64,000 nt of DNA. Source: Myxococcales bacterium. Lineage in GTDB: Bacteria; Myxococcota_A; Polyangia; Polyangiales; Houyiibacteriaceae. The position numbers and the translations under genes are program-made. The notes below the pieces were generated by a model. The model made no database searches and was not told where the DNA came from. It saw only the letters and a list, made by a program, of their open reading frames with translations. Location of the stretch: NCBI GenBank assembly GCA_029861865.1, contig JAOTYL010000006.1, positions 177,780-241,779 on the forward strand. Reading direction: 5' to 3'. Shown here piece by piece: positions 43,897-52,116 of this stretch (the first letter of the stretch is position 1; every line of letters begins with the position of its first letter).

Positions 43897-45865
43897 GAGA
43901 TCTCCCTTGCTCGCGGTCGATGACGAGACGGCGGAAGAGGGCCAACGCCATCACCGGAAAGTACTGTCGATAAAGCCGGTAGTTGAGAAGTGCCGTTTCG
44001 AAGAACACACCGACGAATTCTCCGTCGGGCCATCGTCCAGAATCCTGCTGCATGGATTTGAGCACGTCAGCAGCACGACCGAGCGCGATGCGATCCGTCG
44101 CTCCTGCTTCGAGCAAGGTGATCATCGCCCAGGCCGTCTGCACCGAAGAGCCCGTTCGCGCTTCGACGTAGCGGCCCTTCGCGGCGCTCGTGTGGTGCTC
44201 TCCCCATGCGCCGTCGGGGCGTTGATGGGTGAGCAGCCAGCGAGAGGCTTTCTGGATGCGCTCATCCTCGGACGCCACGCCTGCAGCGAGTAGACCGCGG
44301 ACGCCGAACATCGTGCCATAAATGTAGTGAACGCCCCAGGCGGCGTCCCATGTGCCGTCTTCGTTTTGGGTCCGCGTAAGAAAGTCGCGGGCGCGGGCGG
44401 TGGCGATCCCGATTCGTGTCCCCAGCACGCCAGGGTAGCGGTTCTCTACGGCGCAAAGCGCCATCAGTGAAGAGGCCGTGCACTCCACGTAGGACCGTTC
44501 GGTCATGCATCGACCGAACATCTCCGACGGGTTCATCCACTCGAGTGGTATCGAGGTCTTGCTTGGCTCGTAGCTGCCAAAGCCCCCGTCCCGGTTCTGA
44601 CAGCGTAGAATGAATCGTGCCGCGCGTGCGGCGCCCTCTCGACCGAGGGCTTCAGGTCGTGCATCAAGCAGCGCGAGCAGGGCCTCGGCCGTGCAATCGC
44701 TAACGGGCCACCCGTGTCCGACCTCGGAAAAGCACCAACCGCCGCTCGGATCGATTCGGTATGCAGCGCGGTAGTCGAAGCTCGGCGCCTCGATCTGCTG
44801 ACTTGCCAAGAACTCAGCCCCTCGGGCCCGTGCCTCGTCGTCGCCGGCTTCCGGATGCGCGCAGAGCGCCTGCAGCGCGAAGGCGGTGTCCCAGCAGACG
44901 CTTCCCGCGCCCGCAACGCGTGACCCTTCCTGCTCGTCCTCCCAAAACCACGCGTCGAGCTTTTCGATGGCCCGCCGCAGATCGATGTCGCCGGGATCGG
45001 CGGCCCAAAGTGCGAGGATGGTCAGAAGGCCATTGACTGGCGACAGCGAGAGGTAACTGCTGGCTCGAAGGTCGCGGCGCATTCGCGTGCGTAGCCGCCG
45101 CAGCACGCGCCGTCGGATGCCCCTCGAGTAGAGCCTCTCGTAAAGACGACTCCATGCGAAAACCGTTCGAAGGCCCGGGCTCGCGCCAAAAGGGGCGTCT
45201 GCCTCGCGAATGTCGTTGGCGTAGGCTGCAAATGCGATCGCATCGTAGCAACCGCTGTAGAGCTCGTCGCGAAGCTGATCGAGGACTGGACCGCCTGGCG
45301 CCACGAACCGTTGCCCATACAGGACGGCGAGTCCCAGATAGATCGACCGAGTATGGCAGTAGTAGTTCGCCGGATGCATCGGAACGCGCGACGGGAGCGC
45401 CCAAGCCTCCGGAAGGATTGGGTTTACGCCGCTCCATTCGTAGAGCCCGAGCACGGAGAGCCAAGCCTTTCCCCAGGTCGGGATTCGTTGGACGCCACCT
45501 TCGCGATCGAACATCCGGCGCGCATCTCGTAACCAAGTCGCGGCCGAAGAGGCTCCGAGCAGGCGGGCTGCCACATAGACGAGGGTCGTCACGAAAAGAC
45601 TTCCCTCGTCGAATGGGTGAAGCCCCCACACTCCGTTACCGTTTCGGGTCACACGGAAGTGCGTGATGAGCCCGTGACGGCGCGCCTCCGGAATCTCCAA
45701 GCCGATGATGTGGGCGGTGATCGCGTACTGCGCGGCCAGCATCGGGTTCCACACGCACTCTCCCTCCCAGCTTCCATCGTCTCGCTGCATCTCGACAAGC
45801 GCCTTCACCCCGAGGTTGAGGTTCGTCGTTTCGTCGAGCTGAGCTTTGAGGGCAGGCGCACCCAT
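43871..45865 (-). CDS. oxidosqualene cyclase (bacterial lanosterol/cycloartenol-synthase type)
   Basis: Class II triterpene cyclase of 664 residues that would cyclise (S)-2,3-oxidosqualene to a sterol skeleton. The protonation motif is GWPVSDCTAEAL (Asp390 followed by Cys391), the DCTAE signature of oxidosqualene cyclases; squalene-hopene cyclases have DxDD there. The second Cys that holds this Asp in human OSC is matched by Cys462 in YVECTAS, and the EWMNPSEMFG and C-terminal GVFFETALLNYRLYRQYFP segments are also OSC-like. QW repeats QNRDGGF, QNEDGTW, QRPDGAW and QQDSGRWPDGE are visible. It sits 6 nt downstream of HMG-CoA reductase. The product (lanosterol, cycloartenol or other) cannot be read with confidence. 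Confidence 0.93.
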   Translation of the reverse strand: MGAPALKAQLDETTNLNLGVKALVEMQRDDGSWEGECVWNPMLAAQYAITAHIIGLEIPEARRHGLITHFRVTRNGNGVWGLHPFDEGSLFVTTLVYVAARLLGASSAATWLRDARRMFDREGGVQRIPTWGKAWLSVLGLYEWSGVNPILPEAWALPSRVPMHPANYYCHTRSIYLGLAVLYGQRFVAPGGPVLDQLRDELYSGCYDAIAFAAYANDIREADAPFGASPGLRTVFAWSRLYERLYSRGIRRRVLRRLRTRMRRDLRASSYLSLSPVNGLLTILALWAADPGDIDLRRAIEKLDAWFWEDEQEGSRVAGAGSVCWDTAFALQALCAHPEAGDDEARARGAEFLASQQIEAPSFDYRAAYRIDPSGGWCFSEVGHGWPVSDCTAEALLALLDARPEALGREGAARAARFILRCQNRDGGFGSYEPSKTSIPLEWMNPSEMFGRCMTERSYVECTASSLMALCAVENRYPGVLGTRIGIATARARDFLTRTQNEDGTWDAAWGVHYIYGTMFGVRGLLAAGVASEDERIQKASRWLLTHQRPDGAWGEHHTSAAKGRYVEARTGSSVQTAWAMITLLEAGATDRIALGRAADVLKSMQQDSGRWPDGEFVGVFFETALLNYRLYRQYFPVMALALFRRLVIDREQGRSHAKSASVS

Positions 45866-45871
45866 ACGTCT

Positions 45872-47170
45872 TTACTCCGCCGCCGCGACTCTGCGGGCGG
45901 CTGCCGCGCTGTATTCGTTGAGTCGCACGAGCTTGGCTGCGACCTCGTCGACTTGGTCTTCCGCGACACCGGCGGCGAGGGCGACCGACCGTGCGTGAAG
46001 GCTCATGTGCCCACGCTGGATTCCCTCGCTGGCCAGGGCACAAAGCGCCCCTAGGTTTTGCGCGAGCCCAACCGCAGCCATGACCATCCCGAGCTCCTGC
46101 GCGGTTTCGGCCCGGAGCAACTTGCGAAGCACCCCGAGAATCGGCTGCACCTGAGTGGAGCCGCCGATTGTCCCTACCGCCATCGGAAGCTCGATCTCCC
46201 CATGCAAGAGACCGTTCTTTCGCCACCAGCGGGTCAGCGGTTCGTAGCGTCCGTTGCGGGCCGCATAGGCGTGCGCGCCGGCTTCGAGACCACGCCAGTC
46301 ATTGCCAGTCGCAATTCCGACGGCGTCGATCCCGTTCATCACGCCTTTGTTGTGCGTCGCAGCGCGATACGGATCGACCGCTGCGAATCGGTACGCCTCG
46401 ATGACTCCTTCCGCCACGGCAGCGCCTTCGTGGCCAGGCCGCTCGAGCAACTCCTCGCGGATCGCGCAACGTGCCCGAGCGAGCCGCCGGTCGGCGAGGT
46501 TACTGAGGATCCGAAGGCGGACGCGACCGCCGGTGATCACTTCGATGAGCGGTGCGACCCCCTCGGCCATGTCGTTCACGATGTTGGCCCCCATCGCGTC
46601 CCGGCAATCCACCAGCAAGTGAACCACCAGCATCTCAGGCTCCGAGTCGAGAAGGCGAACTTCGAGTGATCGAGCCCCGCCTCCGCGCGCCACCATGCTC
46701 GGGTGGCGCTGGTTCGCCGTCGCCAGAATTCGGTCTGCAGCTCGCTCGATCGCTGCGCGTGCCCCGTACGGATCTTCGATCGACAACACTTGAACTTGCG
46801 CGATCATCAACGATTCGTTGGCCTCGGCGACGAAACCACCTGACGCGCGGATCACTTTGGCCATGTTGCTTGCGGCGGCCACGACCGAAGGTTCCTCGAC
46901 GGCCATCGGCACGACGTAGTCGCGTCCGTTGACACGGAAGTTGAGGCCCAAGCCGATCGGCAGGCAAAGAACGCCGACGCAGTTCTCCACCATCTTGTCG
47001 GCGATCGCTACGCCGTCGACACCGGCCCCCCGAAGTAGCGAGAGCTCTTCGTTGGTGAGGTCGAATCGGTCTGCGAGCTCTTTGTGTCGGCGCGTCAGCG
47101 CGAGCTGGTAGAACCCGGGGATGCGCGAAGACGGGCGTTCGTCCCCGATGTCGAGGGCCTCCACGCTCAT
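45872..47170 (-). CDS. hydroxymethylglutaryl-CoA reductase, class II type
   Basis: Enzyme of 432 residues that makes mevalonate from HMG-CoA. It contains PMAVEEPSVVAAASN (catalytic Glu, residues 89-103), DCRDAMGANIVND (DAMGAN at 191-196), THNKGVMNGIDAV (Lys275) and a C-terminal His in GHMSLHARSVALAAG. These are class II (bacterial-type) features, and no membrane domain is present. The ATG at 47170 overlaps the stop of squalene synthase (ATGA). Class II enzymes can act degradatively with NADH, but the neighbours favour a biosynthetic role. Confidence 0.95.
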   Translation of the reverse strand: MSVEALDIGDERPSSRIPGFYQLALTRRHKELADRFDLTNEELSLLRGAGVDGVAIADKMVENCVGVLCLPIGLGLNFRVNGRDYVVPMAVEEPSVVAAASNMAKVIRASGGFVAEANESLMIAQVQVLSIEDPYGARAAIERAADRILATANQRHPSMVARGGGARSLEVRLLDSEPEMLVVHLLVDCRDAMGANIVNDMAEGVAPLIEVITGGRVRLRILSNLADRRLARARCAIREELLERPGHEGAAVAEGVIEAYRFAAVDPYRAATHNKGVMNGIDAVGIATGNDWRGLEAGAHAYAARNGRYEPLTRWWRKNGLLHGEIELPMAVGTIGGSTQVQPILGVLRKLLRAETAQELGMVMAAVGLAQNLGALCALASEGIQRGHMSLHARSVALAAGVAEDQVDEVAAKLVRLNEYSAAAARRVAAAE

Positions 47171-48240
47171 GCTGCGTCCATTTCTTGAGACCAAGCATCG
47201 GCGGAGCTGGCGACCATGAGCCTCGATACCGGCGTCCACATCGCTTCGTAATCGGCGCGGAGGAGCGTATCGTCGCCACAACCAGCAGTGCAGCGTGCAA
47301 TGATGTTTTCGACCTCCTCTCGACTCACCTTGACCGCTTCGCCCGGTGTAAACATCGCGTCGTTTCCGTACGCGAGCCCAACGGTCTTCACTGCCAGCCA
47401 AAGCGGAAGCAGACAGAAGAGGCGGATCTCTCGATGGTCGGCGGGCACGGCGAGCGCGTAGTCGAGCGCCCGACCGAGATTCCGCCGCGTGAGATCGAAG
47501 AGTGGCACGACCGCCCGGTGCGCGGCGGTGCGGCGGCTCGGGTCAACGAGCTCGCGATTTGTAAGGCCCTCTGCGCTGCAAAGCGACCGAGGAACGAATG
47601 ACCAACCCCGATGTAGATCATCGGTGATGTCTTTCAAGATGTTGACGAGCTGAAGGCCCGTCCCAAACGCCTCGGCGTTCTCGTTGAGCTGGCGGGCGAT
47701 CGGATCAGCAGGCCGAAGGCCGATCTCGCAAGAGAAGAGCTCGGTTAGCATGTGTCCCACGGTACCCGCGACGAAGTAGCAATAGCGTTCCAGATCCTCG
47801 GTCGTCGATGGGGCGATGACGCCGTCTGGGCCCGCCGATCGATGACTGTAGATCTGCATCCCGCGAGCCATCTCGGTCACCCAGCGCAGAACCGACGCTC
47901 GCATCTCAGCCGGCACCGCGTCGAGGCTTCCCATGACGCGACCGACTTGCGAGCAAAGCTCGATCTCCTCGGTCGGAGAGCCGTCGACCCCTGACCATGA
48001 TCGCTCGAACTCCCTGGCCGATACCGTGCCCCGAATCACTTCGTGGAATGCGTGATACCGCGCATCCCGATCACCGAGCGTGAAATCGGCGTTGTCCTCC
48101 ACCGCGTCGACGATGCGGCATAGCAGATAGCCGCACGTCACCGCCTTGCGCAGATCGCCTGGAAGCACTTCGATGGGGCGGGAGAACGTCCGCGAAACCT
48201 TTCGCAAGCTTCCTGCGCAAAAATCCCAGTCAGTTTGCAT
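47167..48240 (-). CDS. squalene synthase (farnesyl-diphosphate farnesyltransferase)
   Basis: Head-to-head prenyl coupling enzyme of 357 residues. The opening WDFCAGSLRKVSRTFSRPIEVLP is characteristic of the eukaryotic-type and myxobacterial squalene synthases. The first Asp-rich motif is RIVDAVEDN (42-50) and the second KDITDDLHRGWSFVP (203-217). It converts two FPP to squalene in a single polypeptide, unlike the HpnCDE route. The ATG at 48240 has a strong GAGGAGGAAC ribosome binding site and overlaps the monooxygenase stop by 11 bp. An ATG at 48264 is possible but lies before the site. Confidence 0.92.
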   Translation of the reverse strand: MQTDWDFCAGSLRKVSRTFSRPIEVLPGDLRKAVTCGYLLCRIVDAVEDNADFTLGDRDARYHAFHEVIRGTVSAREFERSWSGVDGSPTEEIELCSQVGRVMGSLDAVPAEMRASVLRWVTEMARGMQIYSHRSAGPDGVIAPSTTEDLERYCYFVAGTVGHMLTELFSCEIGLRPADPIARQLNENAEAFGTGLQLVNILKDITDDLHRGWSFVPRSLCSAEGLTNRELVDPSRRTAAHRAVVPLFDLTRRNLGRALDYALAVPADHREIRLFCLLPLWLAVKTVGLAYGNDAMFTPGEAVKVSREEVENIIARCTAGCGDDTLLRADYEAMWTPVSRLMVASSADAWSQEMDAA

Positions 48241-49639
48241 GCTGTTCCTCCTCGATCGACACACGCGTAAGAAAAGAGCCGGAGCGCGCCCAGCGTTTCG
48301 GGTCCGCCCACGACAAAGAACGAGCGCGCATCACGTCGCGCTGGGGGTGCAGGCTTGCGCATGGCCAGCGAAGCCACCCGGCGAGCTCAGCCACCAACGA
48401 TGGCTCCGTTCGAAACGCCCCGGCGCCGGCCCGAAGCGCCACACGCGAGAAGGCACGAACGAAGTTGACTCGGCTGGTGGAGGCGGCACCGAGCAGGTTC
48501 ATCGTTCGACTGCGGTGGGCCCGGCTCGAACGCCAGGTGCGGAAAATCGACTCCCGGATAGCCAGGGAGCCAGCGTCGTTTCGAACGAATGCCTGGTAGA
48601 TCGCATTCGAGAGCAGCTCGGGAATGTAGCTTTGACTCGACCGTCGTGCGGCGTAGTCGCTGAGGGTAGGGGCCTCAGCCAGGGCTTCGGCGTCGAGCAG
48701 GGACATGGTGATCCCCATCGCCGTCAACGGATGAGAGACGCCGGCCGCGTCACCGACGAGCGCAACCTGCGAGTCGGTTTGATAGCAGCGCGGTCGAAAC
48801 CCGTTGACAGCCCACGAGAGCGACGCGCGAGGCAGCCCATCTCGAACTCCGTTTCGTAGGGAAGCGGGAAGCACCTCTGCGAACGACTTCCAGATCCATT
48901 CCCGTGCATTTCCGACGGGACGTATTGCATTTGGCACGTCGAGGCACAGCCGTATTCGATCTTTCGAAATTCGATACGCAAGCACCGGACCGGGTCCGCC
49001 GGCGATGACGTGTCCATAGCCGTCCAAGGGAAGCTCGCTGTTCGTGATGACGAGACCTGCCATCAGCGAGATCGACACCTGCTCACGGTTCGCTCTTCTC
49101 AAAGCATCGACATGACGGGAGGAACGACCCGACGCCACGACCACTCGCTCGGCACGCACGAGCTTTGCTTCTTCCCCACGCACGAGAAGTCTTACGACTC
49201 TGCCGTCTGCAGGTTGTGCACGTACGCCCTCGACGTAGTCGACGCGTGACGACTCCACGACGCGTCGTCGAAGGTGCGTGACGAATGTCTCGTGCTCACA
49301 CGCGAGACCCGATGCGCCGGCCGGGTAGTCGAGTCGAATCGGACCCAGTCCATCGTTCGGACACACGACGAACCCATGTCCCCGAAAGCCCTCACGCAGT
49401 CCCTCCAAAAGCCCAGAATTACTGAGAATTCGCACGCCTTCAGGATGAATCCACTCGCCAGCGAAGCGGCGTGCTGCCTTCGGGTTCGACTCGACCAATA
49501 AGACCGACGCGCCGCGTGCCGCGAAGCAAGCTGCAGTCGCACAGCCTGCGGGGCCTGCGCCGATGACGATGGTGTCGTAGCTCGACCGAATGTTTTTCAG
49601 CTCGACTCTGGTTTGCAAAGTCCGGACCCCTCGGTACAA
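48230..49639 (-). CDS. squalene monooxygenase (squalene epoxidase), FAD-dependent
   Basis: Flavoprotein of about 469 residues predicted to insert O2-derived oxygen into squalene, giving 2,3-oxidosqualene. The Rossmann GAGPAG is at 27-32 and the GD motif VALVGDAAGVSHPLTAMGIT is at 292-311; HPLTxxGxT is the squalene monooxygenase signature. It has no obvious long membrane anchor at the N-terminus. Start: no ATG is available, so TTG at 49639, or TTG at 49618. It heads the leftward operon. Confidence 0.85.
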   Translation of the reverse strand: MYRGVRTLQTRVELKNIRSSYDTIVIGAGPAGCATAACFAARGASVLLVESNPKAARRFAGEWIHPEGVRILSNSGLLEGLREGFRGHGFVVCPNDGLGPIRLDYPAGASGLACEHETFVTHLRRRVVESSRVDYVEGVRAQPADGRVVRLLVRGEEAKLVRAERVVVASGRSSRHVDALRRANREQVSISLMAGLVITNSELPLDGYGHVIAGGPGPVLAYRISKDRIRLCLDVPNAIRPVGNAREWIWKSFAEVLPASLRNGVRDGLPRASLSWAVNGFRPRCYQTDSQVALVGDAAGVSHPLTAMGITMSLLDAEALAEAPTLSDYAARRSSQSYIPELLSNAIYQAFVRNDAGSLAIRESIFRTWRSSRAHRSRTMNLLGAASTSRVNFVRAFSRVALRAGAGAFRTEPSLVAELAGWLRWPCASLHPQRDVMRARSLSWADPKRWARSGSFLTRVSIEEEQHAN

Positions 49640-49943
49640 GTATCCGTCGGTTGCATCGCATCGCTAGAATAATCTGCTCGACGGATCAGAGCGTTGTGTC
49701 GATCGTCCCAAACCACGCACGAACGGTTCTGAAGTACGATGATCTTTACACTGTGTTGTGTTGATCAAAACGCACTTCGCGAGCTTTACATTGAGTTGGC
49801 TAAGCTTTTGTTGATCGCCGTTCAATGAGGTGTGCGAACCGCTGATTCGATCTCAGGAACGGATCACGAGTTTTTGCTTCGTCGTTTGATCCCGTGCGCT
49901 ACACCCGAGTACGTCAAGTAGATGACAAAGAGGGGATAGACCA
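49640..49943. other. 304-bp divergent intergenic region, no gene seen
   Basis: Lies between the two sterol/mevalonate operons. It is less GC-rich than the flanking genes. I see no small ORF or RNA gene here. It holds the direct repeats described at 49741-49816 and must contain the promoters of both operons. Confidence 0.8.
49741..49816. promoter_or_regulatory. imperfect 18-bp direct repeat in the divergent promoter region, candidate LytTR sites
   Basis: GATCTTTACACTGTGTTG (49741-49758) and GAGCTTTACATTGAGTTG (49781-49798) match at 15 of 18 positions with a 40-bp period, and each is followed by TTGATC (49761-49766; 49811-49816). A nearby CACGAACGG (49718-49726) is the reverse complement of CCGTTCGTG, one base from the AlgR consensus CCGTTCGTC. 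Direct repeats of this sort are the usual targets of LytTR domains, and a LytTR regulator is encoded in the same locus. Confidence 0.45.
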
Positions 49944-51041
49944 ATGAGCTCGACTTCCGCAGGTATCGCATCGATCGGCCTTCAGCTTCCACCGCTATTC
50001 ATGCCCGTGACTCAGCTGGCGGAGCTTCGAGGTGTCGATCCCAATAAGTATACGAAGGGTCTAGGGTGCACGGATATCGCGCTCTGCCCGAATGGGCACG
50101 ATGCTGCAACCCTCGCCGTGGGTGCTGCAAAACGCGCACTTTCCCGCTGGAAAGGCTCGGTAAGCGACATCGGCCTGGTCGCGGTCGGAACCGAAAGCGC
50201 GAAGGACATGAGCCGACCGCTCAGCGCGTGGGTCGCCGAAGAGCTCGGGCTCTCGGGCGTGATTCGGTCGTACGAAGTGAAGCATGCGTGTTACGGCGGA
50301 ACGCTTGCGTTACGACAAGCCCTCGAGTGGAAATGGTCGGGTGCGGGGGCAGGCAAAGCAGCGCTCGTGATCGCTTCGGATGTCGCACTCTACGCGCTGG
50401 GCGATCCGGGTGAACCGACGCAAGGAGCCGGGGCCGTTGCGATGATCATCGATGAGCCATTGGTCGCAAGCGTATCACCAACGTCGTTCCCCTTCAGCAG
50501 CCCTGCGTTTGATTTCTGGCGACCGGTGGGTGATTCGTTTCCGTCGGTCGACGGGCAGCTCAGCCTCGACTGTTACAAGCGTGCGGTGATCGAATGCTTC
50601 AGCGCTCTCATCGGTGATCGCAACGCGCGGTCGATGCTGACCGAGTACCACGCCCATTGCTTCCACGTACCTTTCCCGAAGATGGTCAAGAAGGCGGTGC
50701 TTCATCTCGGCGCGGAGCTTGGATGGTCCCTCGAAGAGACCGAGGCTTTCTACCAGCGCAAGGTCGAGGGCACCCTCGAGTGGAACCAGCTGACCGGCAA
50801 TGCGTACACGGCGAGTCTTTGGATCTCCGTCGCCCGCGCGTTGGTGGGGCTGAAGCAGGGGACGCCGATCACCGCGTTTTCATATGGGTCGGGTTATGGC
50901 GCCGAGCTCCTCGAGCTCGCCGCGGGGCCGGCCGCTGCATCGGCGGCGTGGGCTTCGGATGTCGAGAAAGACCTCAGTCAACGTAAGCCGGTCGATGGTG
51001 TCGGCTACCAAAGGCTTCGAGGCCATGCCCTCGCAAGCTGA
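49944..51041 (+). CDS. mvaS: hydroxymethylglutaryl-CoA synthase
   Basis: Condenses acetyl-CoA with acetoacetyl-CoA to HMG-CoA, the first committed step of the mevalonate route. The 365 residues are near the bacterial norm. Catalytic Cys116 in EVKHACYGGT, the general base Glu84 in GTES, and His241 in HAHCFHVPFPKM are present, and the C-terminal GSGYGAELLE fits. The ATG at 49944 has an AGAGGGGA site upstream. It opens the rightward operon and overlaps the isomerase gene by 17 bp. Confidence 0.96.
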   Translation: MSSTSAGIASIGLQLPPLFMPVTQLAELRGVDPNKYTKGLGCTDIALCPNGHDAATLAVGAAKRALSRWKGSVSDIGLVAVGTESAKDMSRPLSAWVAEELGLSGVIRSYEVKHACYGGTLALRQALEWKWSGAGAGKAALVIASDVALYALGDPGEPTQGAGAVAMIIDEPLVASVSPTSFPFSSPAFDFWRPVGDSFPSVDGQLSLDCYKRAVIECFSALIGDRNARSMLTEYHAHCFHVPFPKMVKKAVLHLGAELGWSLEETEAFYQRKVEGTLEWNQLTGNAYTASLWISVARALVGLKQGTPITAFSYGSGYGAELLELAAGPAAASAAWASDVEKDLSQRKPVDGVGYQRLRGHALAS

Positions 51042-52116
51042 TCGCGGCTACTCGCGGCCAACGTCGGACATCGGCGCCCGCAAAGCGGACCACCTCGACC
51101 TTTGCGAAGGCGATGAGGTCGGCTTTCGTTCGACCACCACGCTTTTGGAGTGTGTGCGTTTTCTTCACCAGTCGTTGCCGGAGCTAAGCTCCGATGAGGT
51201 GTCTACGGAAGTCGAGCTGCTCGGTCGCCGACTTCGTGCTCCGATCGTCATCGCCGCGATGACAGGAGGCCACGAGCGCGCCGCCACCATCAATCGCTCG
51301 CTTGCCACGATCGCACAGCAGCGTGGCTATGGTTTCGGGCTTGGAAGCCAGCGCGCGATGCAACACGACCAAACGATGGGGTGGACGTATCGCGTGCGCG
51401 AGTGGGCCCCCGACGTGCTCCTACTCGGAAACATCGGTGTCGTACAGGCGCGGGAAACCGCGACCCGAGATCTCGAATCGCTGGTTAACGATGTCGGCGC
51501 CGACGCGCTCTGTGTCCATCTCAACCCTGCGATGGAGCTCATTCAATCCGATGGCGACAGGGACTTCCGCGGATGCGTGCAGACCCTCACGCGTCTGTGC
51601 AATGAGCTGCCCTTTCCCATCATCGCCAAGGAGACCGGCAACGGCCTCAGCCCACAGACCATCGAGAAGCTCGTTCGGGCCGGGGTTCGATACGTCGACA
51701 CATCGGGCGCAGGCGGGACGTCATGGGTGGGAGTCGAGACCCTCCGCGCCCAAGGAACCGCCCGGTCCACGGGGAATCGCCTTTGGGACTGGGGAATCCC
51801 CACGGCCTCTTCCATCCACTACGCGGCGAGTGCATCCCTAACGACTATCGCCACGGGAGGCATTCGTTCGGGGCTCGACGTGGCGCGTGCGATCGCTCTT
51901 GGCGCGCGAGCGAGCGGGATTGCACGACCCTTGCTTCAAGCGCTTGCCCGTCAGGGCGAGGACGGCGTGCGTGTCTATCTCGACGAGGTCGTTCACGAGC
52001 TTCGTTCGGTGATGCTGTTGACAGGCACGAGGAGCGTTGAAGACCTCCGACACGCACCTCGGATCATCTCGGGAGAGCTCGAAAAGTGGATCGCAGCGTG
52101 GCAGGTGCGTGCATGA
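51025..52116 (+). CDS. fni: type 2 isopentenyl-diphosphate delta-isomerase (FMN-dependent)
   Basis: Flavoprotein of 363 residues interconverting IPP and DMAPP. It contains GARKADHLDLC at the N-terminus, PIVIAAMTGG, YGFGLGSQRAM, LHLNPAMELIQSDGDRDF (as VHLNPAMEL and DGDRDFRG), VKETG-type KETGNGLS, and VDTSGAGGTSW, the type 2 pattern. ATG at 51025 (MPSQADRGYS) is chosen over earlier starts that would lie wholly within mvaS. The stop overlaps the start of the LytTR gene (ATGA). Confidence 0.94.
   Translation: MPSQADRGYSRPTSDIGARKADHLDLCEGDEVGFRSTTTLLECVRFLHQSLPELSSDEVSTEVELLGRRLRAPIVIAAMTGGHERAATINRSLATIAQQRGYGFGLGSQRAMQHDQTMGWTYRVREWAPDVLLLGNIGVVQARETATRDLESLVNDVGADALCVHLNPAMELIQSDGDRDFRGCVQTLTRLCNELPFPIIAKETGNGLSPQTIEKLVRAGVRYVDTSGAGGTSWVGVETLRAQGTARSTGNRLWDWGIPTASSIHYAASASLTTIATGGIRSGLDVARAIALGARASGIARPLLQALARQGEDGVRVYLDEVVHELRSVMLLTGTRSVEDLRHAPRIISGELEKWIAAWQVRA

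Noticed and set aside
43871..45865. Squalene-hopene cyclase
   Set aside because: The DxDD motif is absent, DCTAE is present, and a squalene monooxygenase lies in the same operon.
45872..47170. Degradative HMG-CoA reductase used for mevalonate growth
   Set aside because: Class II type allows it, but HMG-CoA synthase, squalene synthase and cyclase neighbours favour biosynthesis.
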